Origin: Mesorhizobium_G sp050247155
GTDB lineage: Bacteria > Pseudomonadota > Alphaproteobacteria > Rhizobiales > Rhizobiaceae
DNA length: 64,000 bases
Reading direction: 5' to 3'
Assembly: GCA_050247155.1 (NCBI GenBank)
Contig: JBFWUS010000020.1
Location: 9,412 to 73,411, forward strand
Below the pieces are notes generated by a model, which was not told the DNA's origin, ran no database searches, and worked only from the letters and a program-made list of their open reading frames with translations. Below are positions 16,531-25,817 of this stretch, piece by piece (within the stretch, counting starts at the first letter, position 1; each line of letters starts with the position of its first letter). The translations under genes and the position numbers were made by a program.

Positions 16531-17757
16531 TCACCGTTTGTCGCTGCCGTTGCGGCGGGCCAGCCGCGCGAAAATGGGCGATGTTCTGAGGAGCGCGATG
16601 AAGCGGCTGTGCACTGGCGCCGGTCCGCGCACCTGCATGCGGTAGACGATGATCGCGATCAGCACCGCATAGACGGCGGCGTTGAAATAGAAGAGCCAGG
16701 CCGGTCCGAACAGTTCCATCGTCGTTGACGCCGCGAAGGGCCCGACCATCGCACCGATCGAGTAGAACAGCATCAAGGCCGCATTCACCAGCACGAATTC
16801 GCTCTTGTCGGCGCGGTCGTTGGCGTGGGCTGCCGACAGCGAATACATCGGCATGGCGAACGACCCGAAGATGAAGACCGCGACAAAATTGAACAAGGCG
16901 CTGTTGCCGGCCCATGTCGCGATGACCAGCGCCGACAGCATGGCCCCGAACGACGTTGTGAGAAGAATACGCCGGCGGTCCCAGCGGTCCGAGAGGTAGC
17001 CGAGCGGGTACTGGATCACGGCGCCGCCGATGATCGACACGCTCACGAAGGTCACGACGTCCGTCACCGACATGCCGATCTCCTCGGCATAGACCGGCGA
17101 CAGCGTACGGAACGCACTGTTGCTCATGCCGACTGCAATGCAGGCCATGGCCGCCAGCGGCGAGATACGCCAGGCGCGGCCGAGGTCCAGCTTCACGTCC
17201 TCCGGCGGGGCGGGGTTCGATCGGTCGCCCAGCGACACCGGCACCAGCGAGAGCGTGATCATGATCGACATGATGGCGAAGATGGAAAAGCCGCCCGCGC
17301 CGAAGACCGGGATCAGGAACTGCGCCCCCGTTACCGATCCCAGATCGATGATGCGGTAGACGGCCAGCACCTGCGCGCGATCTTCGTTGCGCACGCCGGA
17401 GTTCAGCCAGCTCTCCATCACCGTAAACAGGCCGGCGAAACAGAAGCCGGTCAGGAAACGAATGATCGACCACATCACCGGGTCGATTACCAAGACCAGC
17501 ATCAGCGTGCCGGCAGACGCCAGCGCCGCGAGCGCCGCAAAGGCGCGCACGTGGCCGACAGATTTGAGGATGCGCGTGATGGCGAGGCACCCGAGTAGAA
17601 AGCCCGTGAAATAGGCCGTGCCCATGAAGCCGATCGTCGCCGGCGAAAAGCCTTCGCTGGCTCCGCGCAACGCTACCAGCGTGCTCTGCAAGCCATTTCC
17701 GCCGAGCAGAATGCCTGCGGCGATAAGCAATGGAATGAGCGGGCGGATGGAGGACAT
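16531..17757 (-). CDS. MFS transporter (YcaD-like group)
   Basis: The 408-residue protein has about twelve hydrophobic helices with the MFS layout: GNGLQSTLVALRGASEGFS in loop 1, FLLGCLAITRILKSVGHVRA at the helix 2-3 loop, and the second-half equivalent YPLGYLSDRWDRRRILL. The pattern of a short N-terminus and the GFMGTAYFTGF segment resembles the YcaD group of drug or metabolite exporters, but substrate cannot be assigned. The ATG at 17757 is reliable, although no good ribosome site precedes it. The gene is divergent from aspS, with a 198-base gap containing a TTGACA (17852-17857) facing aspS. Confidence 0.87.
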   Translation of the reverse strand: MSSIRPLIPLLIAAGILLGGNGLQSTLVALRGASEGFSPATIGFMGTAYFTGFLLGCLAITRILKSVGHVRAFAALAALASAGTLMLVLVIDPVMWSIIRFLTGFCFAGLFTVMESWLNSGVRNEDRAQVLAVYRIIDLGSVTGAQFLIPVFGAGGFSIFAIMSIMITLSLVPVSLGDRSNPAPPEDVKLDLGRAWRISPLAAMACIAVGMSNSAFRTLSPVYAEEIGMSVTDVVTFVSVSIIGGAVIQYPLGYLSDRWDRRRILLTTSFGAMLSALVIATWAGNSALFNFVAVFIFGSFAMPMYSLSAAHANDRADKSEFVLVNAALMLFYSIGAMVGPFAASTTMELFGPAWLFYFNAAVYAVLIAIIVYRMQVRGPAPVHSRFIALLRTSPIFARLARRNGSDKR

Positions 17758-17955
17758 GAAGCGCAGCCGGAGAAACTTCAGTCATGTACCATCGAGTCGA
17801 GCGATGCCACCGGGAAATATCGACCGGATTGGTCCAGTCCCCGACTTCACCTTGACAAATCGCGCCCTGTCTGCGCTTTTCGCGCCGAATTTTCAGGGCA
17901 CGGCAGCGCTTTGTCCGCAGCCAGCCAAATCCTCCATCATCGGAAGACCATGACC

Positions 17956-19749
17956 ATGCATCGTTACCGCAGCCACACCTGCGCTGAGTTGAGGAAATCG
18001 GAAGTCGGTGAAAACGTTCGCCTGTCGGGTTGGGTGCATCGTGTGCGTGACCATGGCGGGCTGCTGTTCATCGATTTGCGCGACCATTACGGCCTGACCC
18101 AGATCGTCGCCGATCCGGATTCGCCGGCGTTCAAGATCGCCGAGACCGTGCGTGGCGAATGGGTGATCCGCGTCGACGGTGAGGTAAAGGCGCGCGCGGC
18201 CGACACCGTCAACAAGAACATGCCGACCGGCGAAATCGAGGTCTATGCGGTCGATATGGAAGTGCTGTCGGCCGCCAAGGAGCTGCCGTTGCCGGTGTTC
18301 GGCGAGCCGGACTATCCGGAAGATATCCGCCTGAAATACCGTTTCCTCGATCTGCGCCGCGACACGCTGCACAAAAACATCATTGCGCGCACCAGGATCA
18401 TCGCCGACATGCGCAAGCGTATGGGCGAGGTGGGTTTCACCGAGTTCTCGACGCCGATCCTGACCGCGTCGTCGCCGGAGGGCGCGCGCGACTTCCTCGT
18501 GCCGTCGCGTATCCATCCTGGCACCTTCTACGCGCTGCCGCAGGCGCCGCAGCAGTACAAACAGCTCATCATGGTCTCGGGCTTCGATCGCTATTTCCAG
18601 ATCGCGCCCTGCTTCCGCGACGAGGACCCGCGCGCCGACCGTCTGCCGGGCGAGTTTTATCAGCTCGACCTCGAAATGAGCTTTGTCGAGCAGGACGACG
18701 TGCTGGCCACCATGGAGCCGGTTCTGCGCGGCGTGTTCGAGACCTTTGCCGAGGGCAAGCCGGTCACCCAGAAGTTTCCGCGTATTCCCTACGATGTCGC
18801 GATGCGCAAATACGGCTCCGACAAGCCGGACCTGCGCAACCCGATCGTCATGGAAGAGGTGTCGGAGCATTTCCGCGGTTCCGGCTTCAAGGTGTTCGCC
18901 AATATCCTGGCCAACGATCCGAAGGCCGAGGTCTGGGCGATCCCGGCCAAGACCGGGGGTAGCCGCGCGTTCTGCGATCGCATGAACTCCTGGGCGCAGG
19001 GCGAGGGGCAGCCGGGCTTGGGCTATATCTTCTGGCGCAAGGAGGGCGATAAGCTCGAGGGCGCCGGTCCGATTGCCAAAAATATTGGCGAGGAACGTAC
19101 CGAAGCGATCCGCACGCAACTCGGCCTATCGGATGGCGATGCCGCGTTCTTCGTTGCCGGCGATCCGAAGAAGTTCGTCAAATTCGCGGGCGACGCGCGC
19201 ACCCGCGCCGGCGAAGAACTGAATCTGGTCGACCGCGACCGTTTCGAGCTCTGCTGGATCGTCGATTTCCCGTTCTACGAATGGAGCGAGGAAGAAAAAC
19301 GCGTCGACTTCGGCCACAACCCATTTTCCATGCCGCAGGGCGGCATCGAGGCGCTGTCAGGCCAGGACCCGCTCACCATCAAGGCATTCCAGTACGACAT
19401 GGTCTGTAACGGTTTTGAGATCGCATCTGGCGGCATCCGCAACCACCTGCCCGAAACCATGGTCAAGGCGTTTGAGATCGTCGGTCTCGACCGCGCGACG
19501 GTGGAAGAACGATTCGGCGGCCTCTACCGCGCCTTCCAATATGGCGCGCCGCCGCATGGCGGCATGGCGGCCGGCATCGACCGCATTGTCATGTTGCTCG
19601 TCGGCGCCAAGAACCTGCGCGAGGTGACCATGTTCCCGATGAACCAGCAGGCGTACGATCTGCTGATGAACGCGCCGTCGGAAGCGACGCCAACGCAGTT
19701 GCGCGAGCTGTCACTGAGAGTGGCGGCGCCGGTCAAGAAGGAGGGCTGA
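17956..19749 (+). CDS. aspS: Aspartyl-tRNA synthetase (probably Asp/Asn non-discriminating)
   Basis: The frame opens at TTG 17911, but ATG 17956 gives the family start (MHRYRSHTCAELRKSEVGENVR) and 597 residues. Visible parts are the OB-fold anticodon domain (VRLSGWVHRVRDHGG), class II motif 2 (CFRDEDPRADRLPGEFYQLDLEMSF) and motif 3 (GGMAAGIDRIVMLL), plus the bacterial GAD insertion. The His in RDHGG is the residue seen in non-discriminating bacterial AspRS, which also charges tRNA-Asn for GatCAB amidation. That is an inference from one residue. The gene is preceded by a divergent MFS gene and followed by a convergent unknown gene. Confidence 0.97.
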   Translation: MHRYRSHTCAELRKSEVGENVRLSGWVHRVRDHGGLLFIDLRDHYGLTQIVADPDSPAFKIAETVRGEWVIRVDGEVKARAADTVNKNMPTGEIEVYAVDMEVLSAAKELPLPVFGEPDYPEDIRLKYRFLDLRRDTLHKNIIARTRIIADMRKRMGEVGFTEFSTPILTASSPEGARDFLVPSRIHPGTFYALPQAPQQYKQLIMVSGFDRYFQIAPCFRDEDPRADRLPGEFYQLDLEMSFVEQDDVLATMEPVLRGVFETFAEGKPVTQKFPRIPYDVAMRKYGSDKPDLRNPIVMEEVSEHFRGSGFKVFANILANDPKAEVWAIPAKTGGSRAFCDRMNSWAQGEGQPGLGYIFWRKEGDKLEGAGPIAKNIGEERTEAIRTQLGLSDGDAAFFVAGDPKKFVKFAGDARTRAGEELNLVDRDRFELCWIVDFPFYEWSEEEKRVDFGHNPFSMPQGGIEALSGQDPLTIKAFQYDMVCNGFEIASGGIRNHLPETMVKAFEIVGLDRATVEERFGGLYRAFQYGAPPHGGMAAGIDRIVMLLVGAKNLREVTMFPMNQQAYDLLMNAPSEATPTQLRELSLRVAAPVKKEG

Positions 19750-19763
19750 CGGCCGAGTTTGTG

Positions 19764-20228
19764 CTAGTCCGACGCGAGGACCTGGGCTGCCGACCAGCGC
19801 AGCAGCTTGATCGCGCCCTCAGCGGCGGCGTCAAAGCCGGCCCCGACATAGGCGTATCCATCGCCCGTCTTGCGGAAGACGAAACGACTGCTCGTGATCA
19901 GACCGGAATAGATCGCCGTCGTCCGATTTGAGGGTTCGGCAGTGGTCGACACCGCCATTGCGGCGGGTGCCGTGGCCGGGAGTGCGGAGGTCGGTGCGGC
20001 AGCGGAGGGGACTGCCGCAGGTTCCGCTACCGTACCCACCGCCAAGCGGCATTCCACGGTGACAAGCGGATAGTCCAGTTTCGAATTGCGCAGGATCGCG
20101 GCCGTTCCCGCCGACTTACAGTCGTCGATCGAAGACCATTGCGGCGGCGTCTCGGACACGAACGCGCAAACCTTCGCGTCACAGTCGCATCCGAGAACCG
20201 TCATTGCGACGATGGCAGTCTTGATCAT
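19764..20228 (-). CDS. Small exported protein of unknown function with cysteine cluster
   Basis: The 154-residue product starts at ATG 20228 behind aagaaggg. A short hydrophobic start (MIKTAIVAMTVLGC) could be a lipoprotein signal with the lipidated cysteine at residue 14, but the lipobox is weak. The mature N-terminal half has further cysteines (CDAKVC, DDCKSAG, VECRLA) and the phrase AFVSETPPQWSS. Then comes an alanine/proline/serine-rich linker (about 70-95) and a C-terminal segment without a recognised fold. I do not recognise the family. A bidirectional terminator at 20357-20388 separates it from the next minus-strand gene. Confidence 0.65.
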   Translation of the reverse strand: MIKTAIVAMTVLGCDCDAKVCAFVSETPPQWSSIDDCKSAGTAAILRNSKLDYPLVTVECRLAVGTVAEPAAVPSAAAPTSALPATAPAAMAVSTTAEPSNRTTAIYSGLITSSRFVFRKTGDGYAYVGAGFDAAAEGAIKLLRWSAAQVLASD

Positions 20229-20356
20229 CCGGAGTCCCTTCTTCCACCGCCGAATGTCGCGACTGATGGAGGCCGGACTGAGACCGCAAAGTGGAAGAAT
20301 GTTGACGATCCCGCGCCATTTGATTGCGGCATTGGCGCGCCCAGGGCCCGAATCAT

Positions 20357-20388
20357 AAAAGGCCCGGCAGCGATGCCGGGCCTTTTTT
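20357..20388 (-). terminator. Strong intrinsic terminator, symmetric
   Basis: GGCCCGGCA (20361-20369) pairs perfectly with TGCCGGGCC (20374-20382) around a GCGA loop. AAAA precedes it and TTTTTT follows at 20383-20388, so it can act on both strands. On the minus strand it lies 22 bases past the stop of the 20410-21600 gene and should end that transcript. Confidence 0.88.
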
Positions 20389-20409
20389 CTGTTTAGGACC
20401 GCCAGTCGG

Positions 20410-21600
20410 TCAGTCGTTCGCGCTGACCGAAACGCCGAGCGTCTTCGGCAGGGTGGTCGGATCGCCCATGCCGCCGGCCATGAGCACGGCGAAGGGCACC
20501 GGGTTTTCCGGTTCGGCCGAGATCGTCAGGCTCTTCGGGTTGTCGAGGAAGGCGCTGACGGCATTGGTCACCTCGGTCGTCAGCTCGGGATTGTTGAGCT
20601 GCGCCATGCCGAACGGCACCATGGCCTTGGCCATGTTGGCGATGTCCGCCGGCTTCTGGCCCTGCATTTTAGCCACATAGTTCAGCACCTTGTTGGTGAG
20701 CGAGGCGTCGGTGAAGGTGACCGATGCGCTGTTGAAGACAAGCTGCTGCATCAAGCCGAGCATCGCCATGCCCTGCGCCGACTGGTCGCCGCCGCCTGGC
20801 TGAGCCGCCATCTGCTTCTGCACCTCCTGCAGCGACTTGATGAACTCCGGCGTGTAGCCGGACAGGTCGAACGTCATGCCCAGCGTTCCCGCGTCGTTGA
20901 CGGTCATGTCGTATTGCGACAGCTCCATCTGGCCGCTTTTCGGGTTCCAGGTGCCTTCCATCTTGATCAGGCCCTTGATCTGCTGGTAGCCGAGTTCGGT
21001 GATCACGGCCTGGGTCTGCGGGTCCGGGATGGCCGACAGGTCGGCCGACATGGTCGGAATGTCGACGGTGAATTCCATCGGATTTTCACCTTCCGGTGCG
21101 CTCATTTCGGCATGTGCGCCTTCCAGCGTGAATATTTGCTTGTCGCCCATCTTGACGTTGATCGAGGCGACATCGGCCGTATCGTAGAACAACATGCCTG
21201 CCAGCGGGTCCGTCGAGCCTTCCGCCGGGAGCACCAGGCCATTGATCGCAGTGCCCTTCATCTCGAAGCTGACGCCGTCCTGGTTGATCGCATATTCGGG
21301 AAATTTGGCCGAACCGATCGTGAAACCACCGTCGGCTTCCTCGACACCCTCCAGCGTTAGATTGCCGAGGTTGACCTTATCGGGTGTGCCGGCCACGCCG
21401 GCCGTCACGCCTTCCAGCGTCACGGTGCCCCCGTCGCCGCTCACCGATGCCCAGCCGATTTCCGTGCCCTGCTTGGACAATGTCGACTTCAGCCGCTCGG
21501 CGACGGCAGTCGCGTCCTGTGCGGAAGCCGATCCGGCAACGACAACAAGGACGAGGGTGGAAATTCCGAGCTTCAACGAGGATTTAAGAGACGTTGCCAT
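20410..21600 (-). CDS. Periplasmic protein of unknown function (beta-rich, exported)
   Basis: The 396-residue product starts at ATG 21600 behind an aagga ribosome site eight bases upstream. It has a classical signal peptide (SLKLGISTLVLVVVAGSASAQ, cleavage after ASA). The mature protein begins with DATAVAERLKSTLSKQGTEIGW and alternates short amphipathic strands (GGTVTLEGVTAGV; VNLGNLTLEGVEE), resembling lipid-handling or DUF945/AsmA-like exported proteins. I cannot assign a family with confidence. No membrane segment follows the signal, so it is probably soluble in the periplasm or attached to the outer membrane. It is divergent from parC across a 292-base gap and ends at a strong terminator. 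Confidence 0.75.
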   Translation of the reverse strand: MATSLKSSLKLGISTLVLVVVAGSASAQDATAVAERLKSTLSKQGTEIGWASVSGDGGTVTLEGVTAGVAGTPDKVNLGNLTLEGVEEADGGFTIGSAKFPEYAINQDGVSFEMKGTAINGLVLPAEGSTDPLAGMLFYDTADVASINVKMGDKQIFTLEGAHAEMSAPEGENPMEFTVDIPTMSADLSAIPDPQTQAVITELGYQQIKGLIKMEGTWNPKSGQMELSQYDMTVNDAGTLGMTFDLSGYTPEFIKSLQEVQKQMAAQPGGGDQSAQGMAMLGLMQQLVFNSASVTFTDASLTNKVLNYVAKMQGQKPADIANMAKAMVPFGMAQLNNPELTTEVTNAVSAFLDNPKSLTISAEPENPVPFAVLMAGGMGDPTTLPKTLGVSVSAND

Positions 21601-21892
21601 GAGAAAATTCCTTGAGAACGAGATAGGCTAGTTCGAAAGCGTCCGCCTAATCACGCAAGAACAAGTGGACTGCAAGAAGGCGATGCAAGGTCCGTCCCGT
21701 GACGTTTCTGAGGAGAGGCCGGGGACAACCTGTCGGCGAAAGCGCAGTATGATCTAAAGCCTCAGATTCGGGCAAAACGCAACAGTTTTCCAACCGTCGG
21801 TCATGCCGCGCCTGTGCAAATATCGGCATATGGTAACCGCCGTGTGTCGCGCAGCGCTTGCCGCGAATCAGCACCTCGGCTAACCGAATTTC

Positions 21893-24178
21893 ATGGGAAA
21901 GAGCCTAGTCCCGCCGGGTTCGGATGGCGGTGACCATATCGAACCGGTCGATCTGAAGAAAGCGCTTGAAGAGCGCTATCTCGCCTATGCGCTGTCGACC
22001 ATCATGCACCGGGCGCTGCCCGACGTGCGCGACGGGCTGAAGCCCGTGCATCGCCGCATCGTGCATGTCATGCGGCTCCTGCGCCTCAATCCCGACCAGG
22101 GCTATGCCAAATGCGCCCGAATCGTTGGCGACGTGATGGGCAAGTTCCATCCGCATGGCGACCAGTCGATCTATGATGCCTTGGTGCGCCTGGCGCAGGA
22201 TTTTTCGGTGCGCTACCCGCTGGTCGACGGGCAGGGCAATTTCGGCAATATCGACGGCGATAACGCCGCCGCCATGCGTTACACCGAAGCGCGCATGACC
22301 GAGGTCGCCACGGCGCTGCTTGAAGGCATCGCCGAGGACGCCGTCGATTTCCGGCCGACCTATAATGAGGAAGACGAGGAGCCGATCGTGCTCCCCGGCG
22401 CCTTCCCGAACATTCTGGCCAATGGCTCGTCCGGCATTGCCGTCGGCATGGCGACATCCATCCCGCCGCATAATGCCGCCGAGCTGTGCAAAGCCGCGCT
22501 TCACTTGATCGACCATCCGAACGCGACGGTCGAAGAGCTGATGACGCGCGAGCCGCACGAAGATCCCGACGAGAACATGGTGCGCGGGCCGGACTTCCCG
22601 ACCGGCGGCGTCATCGTCGACCATTGGGGTTCGATCCTGGAAGCGTACAAGACCGGCCGCGGCGGATTTCGGCTGCGCGCCCGCTGGCAGGTCGAAGACC
22701 AGGGCCGGGGCACCTACCAGATTGTCGTCACCGAAATTCCCTACGGGGTGCAGAAGTCCAAGCTGGTCGAGAAGATCGCCGACCTGCTGGTCAACCGAAA
22801 GCTGCCGCTGTTGGAAGATGTGCGCGACGAAAGCGCGGAAGACATCCGGCTCGTACTCGTGCCGAAGAGCCGAACGGTCGAAGCTTCGGTACTCATGGAA
22901 TCGCTGTTCAAGCTCTCCGAACTCGAGAGCCGCATTCCGATGAACATGAACGTACTGTCGCGCGGTAAGGTGCCGAACGTTCTGTCGCTGAAAGAAGTGC
23001 TGCGCGAGTGGCTCGACCATCGCCGCGAGGTGCTGGTGCGGCGGTCGAAACATCGGCTGGCCGAGATCGACCGGCGGCTCGAAATCCTTGGCGGCCTGAT
23101 GATCGCCTACCTCAACATCGACGAGGTGATTCGCATCATCCGCGAGGAGGACGAGCCCAAGCAGGTCATGATGGCCCGCTGGGAGCTGACGGACATCCAG
23201 GCCGAGGCGATCCTCAATTTGCGCCTGCGCCAACTGCGCAAGCTGGAAGAGTTCGAAATCCGCAAGGAGTTCGACGCACTGACGCTGGAAAAGCGCGCCA
23301 TCGAGGCGCTGCTGGCCTCCGAGGCGATGCAATGGAAGACCGTCCGCTGGGAGGTCGAGAAGGTGCGCGACAAGTTCGGTTCGCACACCAGTATCGGCAA
23401 GCGCCGCACCACCTTCGCCGACGCGCCGGAGCATGACGACGCCGATATCCACCACGCCATGGTAGAGAAGGAGCCGGTCACGGTCGTGGTATCGGAAAAG
23501 GGCTGGCTGCGCGCCATGAAGGGTCATCTCACGGACCATTCGCTGTTCGCGTTCAAGGAAGGTGATGCGCTGAAGTTGGCCTTCCATGCGCAGACGACCG
23601 ACAAGATTTTGGTCTTCACCACCGGCGGCAAGTTTTACACCATCGGCGTCGACCGCCTGCCCGGTGGGCGTGGCCATGGCGAGCCCATCCGCATCATCGT
23701 AGACATGGAAAACGACCAGGCGATCGTCACCGCCTTCGTGCACGACCCAAAGCGCAAGCTGCTGCTCGCCTCGCATGAAGGCTATGGTTTCGTCGTGCCG
23801 GAGGCCGAGGTCTTTGCCAACACGCGCAAGGGCAAGCAGGTGATGAACGTCAAATCGCCCGACGAGGCGCAACTCTGCCTGACCGTTCAGGGCGACCACG
23901 TCGCGATCGTCGGCGAAAACCGCAAGCTGCTCGTCTTCGCGCTGTCGGAAATCCCCGAGATGGTTCGCGGCAAGGGCGTCAGGCTACAGCGCTATAAGGA
24001 CGGCGGCGTGCTCGACGCCAAGCTGTTTGCCATGGATGCCGGCTTGACCTGGCAGGATTCGGCCGACCGCACATTTACACGCAGCCGCGAGGAACTCATC
24101 GAGTGGATCGGCAATCGCGCCGCCGCCGGACGCATGGTGCCGAAGGGTTTTCCACGGACGGGGAAGTTCGGCGGGTAG
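21893..24178 (+). CDS. parC: DNA topoisomerase IV subunit A
   Basis: The 761-residue product fits ParC rather than GyrA: it lacks a GyrA box and has a short beta-pinwheel C-terminal domain with blades such as EKGWLRAMKG and TTGGKFYTIGVDRL. The N-terminal winged-helix domain contains ALPDVRDGLKPVHRRI and the catalytic tyrosine Y130 in AAAMRYTEARM. The quinolone-pocket helix reads HPHGDQSIYDA, so Gln occupies the position of E. coli Ser80 and Asp that of Glu84. The enzyme decatenates sister chromosomes with ParE. Start ATG 21893 gives MGKSLVPPGSDGGDHIEPVDL, a normal N-terminus for this lineage. It is followed by a palindromic repeat. Confidence 0.95.
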   Translation: MGKSLVPPGSDGGDHIEPVDLKKALEERYLAYALSTIMHRALPDVRDGLKPVHRRIVHVMRLLRLNPDQGYAKCARIVGDVMGKFHPHGDQSIYDALVRLAQDFSVRYPLVDGQGNFGNIDGDNAAAMRYTEARMTEVATALLEGIAEDAVDFRPTYNEEDEEPIVLPGAFPNILANGSSGIAVGMATSIPPHNAAELCKAALHLIDHPNATVEELMTREPHEDPDENMVRGPDFPTGGVIVDHWGSILEAYKTGRGGFRLRARWQVEDQGRGTYQIVVTEIPYGVQKSKLVEKIADLLVNRKLPLLEDVRDESAEDIRLVLVPKSRTVEASVLMESLFKLSELESRIPMNMNVLSRGKVPNVLSLKEVLREWLDHRREVLVRRSKHRLAEIDRRLEILGGLMIAYLNIDEVIRIIREEDEPKQVMMARWELTDIQAEAILNLRLRQLRKLEEFEIRKEFDALTLEKRAIEALLASEAMQWKTVRWEVEKVRDKFGSHTSIGKRRTTFADAPEHDDADIHHAMVEKEPVTVVVSEKGWLRAMKGHLTDHSLFAFKEGDALKLAFHAQTTDKILVFTTGGKFYTIGVDRLPGGRGHGEPIRIIVDMENDQAIVTAFVHDPKRKLLLASHEGYGFVVPEAEVFANTRKGKQVMNVKSPDEAQLCLTVQGDHVAIVGENRKLLVFALSEIPEMVRGKGVRLQRYKDGGVLDAKLFAMDAGLTWQDSADRTFTRSREELIEWIGNRAAAGRMVPKGFPRTGKFGG

Positions 24179-24216
24179 GCGCTGGTCTTCGAGATCGTCG
24201 AGCAATGATTTGCCGT

Positions 24217-24392
24217 CAGCGCTGCCCCTCATCCGCCTGTCGGCACCTTCTCCCCGTAAACGGGGAGAAGTTCGCTTTCCTCTCCGTTTTCGCCAGTCCC
24301 CGATGTTGATGGTTGGCGAAAGCCGTGCGGCCGGCGGCTCTCGCCCCGTTTACGGGGAGAGATGTCCGACAGGACAGTGAGGGGCAGCGCTG
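24217..24392. repeat. Nested palindromic intergenic repeat (rhizobial RIME-like)
   Basis: Two inverted copies of one unit flank a centre. The left copy (24217-24270) runs from CAGCGCTGCCCCTCATCC to a local hairpin around CTCCCCGTAAACGGGGAG. The right copy (24338-24392) is its reverse complement with CCCCGTTTACGGGG and ends GGGGCAGCGCTG. Between them TTTCGCCA and TGGCGAAA form another pair. The whole could fold into one long structured RNA. It fills the gap between convergent parC and chrA. A related unit occurs at 32741-32895. Confidence 0.85.
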
Positions 24393-24422
24393 GCGGCTAA
24401 TCATTGGCGCATCGTGGTTTTG

Positions 24423-25817
24423 CTACCCCGCGACCAACCTCCATCCCAACCCCAGCACCGCTGATCCTCCCAGCACCGCCAGCATCGGCAGCCTCATCAC
24501 AAAGATCGCCAAGATCGACAGCACCGTCAGCACCAGGGCCGACAGGTTGATGCTCGTCCAGACTGGCACATCCAGCGTCATGCCGAACCCACGCCAGGTC
24601 TCCACCTGCGCGAACAAGAAATGCAGCGCGAACCACACCGCCAGGTTGACGATGACGCCGACGACGGCTGCCGTGATCGCCGCCATGGCGGCGCTCAATG
24701 CCGCATTGGTGCGCAGCTTTTCGATGAAGGGCGCGCCGAGGAATATCCACAGGAAGCAGGGTACGAAGGTCACCCAGGTGGTCAGCATCGCGCCGAGCGT
24801 GGCCGCGACGAGAGGGTCGAGCGCGCCGGCATCGCGATAAGCGCCGAGGAAGCCGACGAACTGGACGACCATGATCAGCGGGCCGGGCGTCGTCTCGGCC
24901 ATGCCAAGGCCGTCCAGCATCTCGCCGGGTTGCAGCCAGTGATAATGTTCCACCGCCTGCTGCGCGACATAAGCCAGCACCGCATAAGCCCCGCCGAAGG
25001 TCACTATCGCCATCTTGCTGAAGAAGAGGCCGATCTGGCTGAAGACGTTTTCCGATCCCGCCAGCAGAAGCAGTGTCGCCACCGGCACCAGCCACAGCGC
25101 CAGCAGCAATGACGAGATGCGCAGCGACCATGCGAGCGTCGGCTGCGCGTGGGCCGGCAGATGGTCACCGAGCAGCGTGTTCGCATCATCGTTTGCGCCA
25201 TGCTTGCCGTTGCCATGGCCGGCCGTCAGTTGAAACAGTGGCGAGCCCGAGCGGCTGCCGAAATAGCCGACGACGCCGGCCAGCAGGATGATCAGCGGGA
25301 ACGGCAGAGCGAACAGGAACAGAGATGCAAATGCCGCGATGGCAATGCCGACCATCGCCTTGTTCTTGAGTGCCCGGCTGCCGATCCGTACCACCGCTTG
25401 CAGCACGACCGCAAGCACGGCCGCCTTGACGCCGAAGAACAACCCTTCCACCAGCGGCGTGTCGCCGAGCAGCACGTAGACATAGCTCAATGCCAAGATC
25501 GCCGCGAATCCCGGCAGCACGAACAGAATGCCGGCCGCCAGCCCGCCCTTGGTCCCGTGCATCAGCCAGCCGACATAGATCGCAAGCTGCTGCGCTTCTG
25601 GGCCGGGCAGGAGCATGCAGTAGTTCAGCGCGTGCAGGAACCGCTGCTCGCCGATCCAGCGCAATTCATCAACGACGATGCGGTGCATGACGGCGATCTG
25701 GCCGGCCGGCCCGCCGAAACTCAGCGCGGCCACGCGCGCCCAGACCCGCAGCGCCTCGCCGAAGCTGGGGTAGGGCGGACGGCTGCCCGCAGACTGTTCG
25801 AACCCAGCTTCAGACAT
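24423..25817 (-). CDS. chrA: Chromate efflux transporter ChrA (two-domain)
   Basis: ATG 25817 gives 464 residues; the frame is open further upstream but that part overlaps the preceding gene. Two homologous CHR halves are visible: the first with ALSFGGPAGQIAVMHR, WIGEQRFLHALNYCMLLPGPEAQQLAIYVGW and about five helices; the second with KMAIVTFGGAYAVLAYVAQQ and LGMAETTPGPLIMVVQFVGFLG. A His/Asp/Asn-rich cytosolic loop (about residues 205-235) joins them. ChrA exports chromate at the inner membrane, driven by the proton gradient. Its start overlaps the stop of the rhodanese-ChrB gene by eight bases, so the two are translationally coupled. Inference: a chromate resistance operon. Confidence 0.93.
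   Translation of the reverse strand: MSEAGFEQSAGSRPPYPSFGEALRVWARVAALSFGGPAGQIAVMHRIVVDELRWIGEQRFLHALNYCMLLPGPEAQQLAIYVGWLMHGTKGGLAAGILFVLPGFAAILALSYVYVLLGDTPLVEGLFFGVKAAVLAVVLQAVVRIGSRALKNKAMVGIAIAAFASLFLFALPFPLIILLAGVVGYFGSRSGSPLFQLTAGHGNGKHGANDDANTLLGDHLPAHAQPTLAWSLRISSLLLALWLVPVATLLLLAGSENVFSQIGLFFSKMAIVTFGGAYAVLAYVAQQAVEHYHWLQPGEMLDGLGMAETTPGPLIMVVQFVGFLGAYRDAGALDPLVAATLGAMLTTWVTFVPCFLWIFLGAPFIEKLRTNAALSAAMAAITAAVVGVIVNLAVWFALHFLFAQVETWRGFGMTLDVPVWTSINLSALVLTVLSILAIFVMRLPMLAVLGGSAVLGLGWRLVAG

Noticed and set aside
16457..17785. Alternative frame across the MFS gene
   Set aside because: The frame at 16531-17757 gives a clean twelve-helix transporter; the other is Arg/His-rich noise.
21905..23899. 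Open frame of 664 codons on the minus strand opposite parC
   Set aside because: Antisense to a highly conserved gene, His/Gln/Arg-rich, no ribosome site and no recognisable domain.
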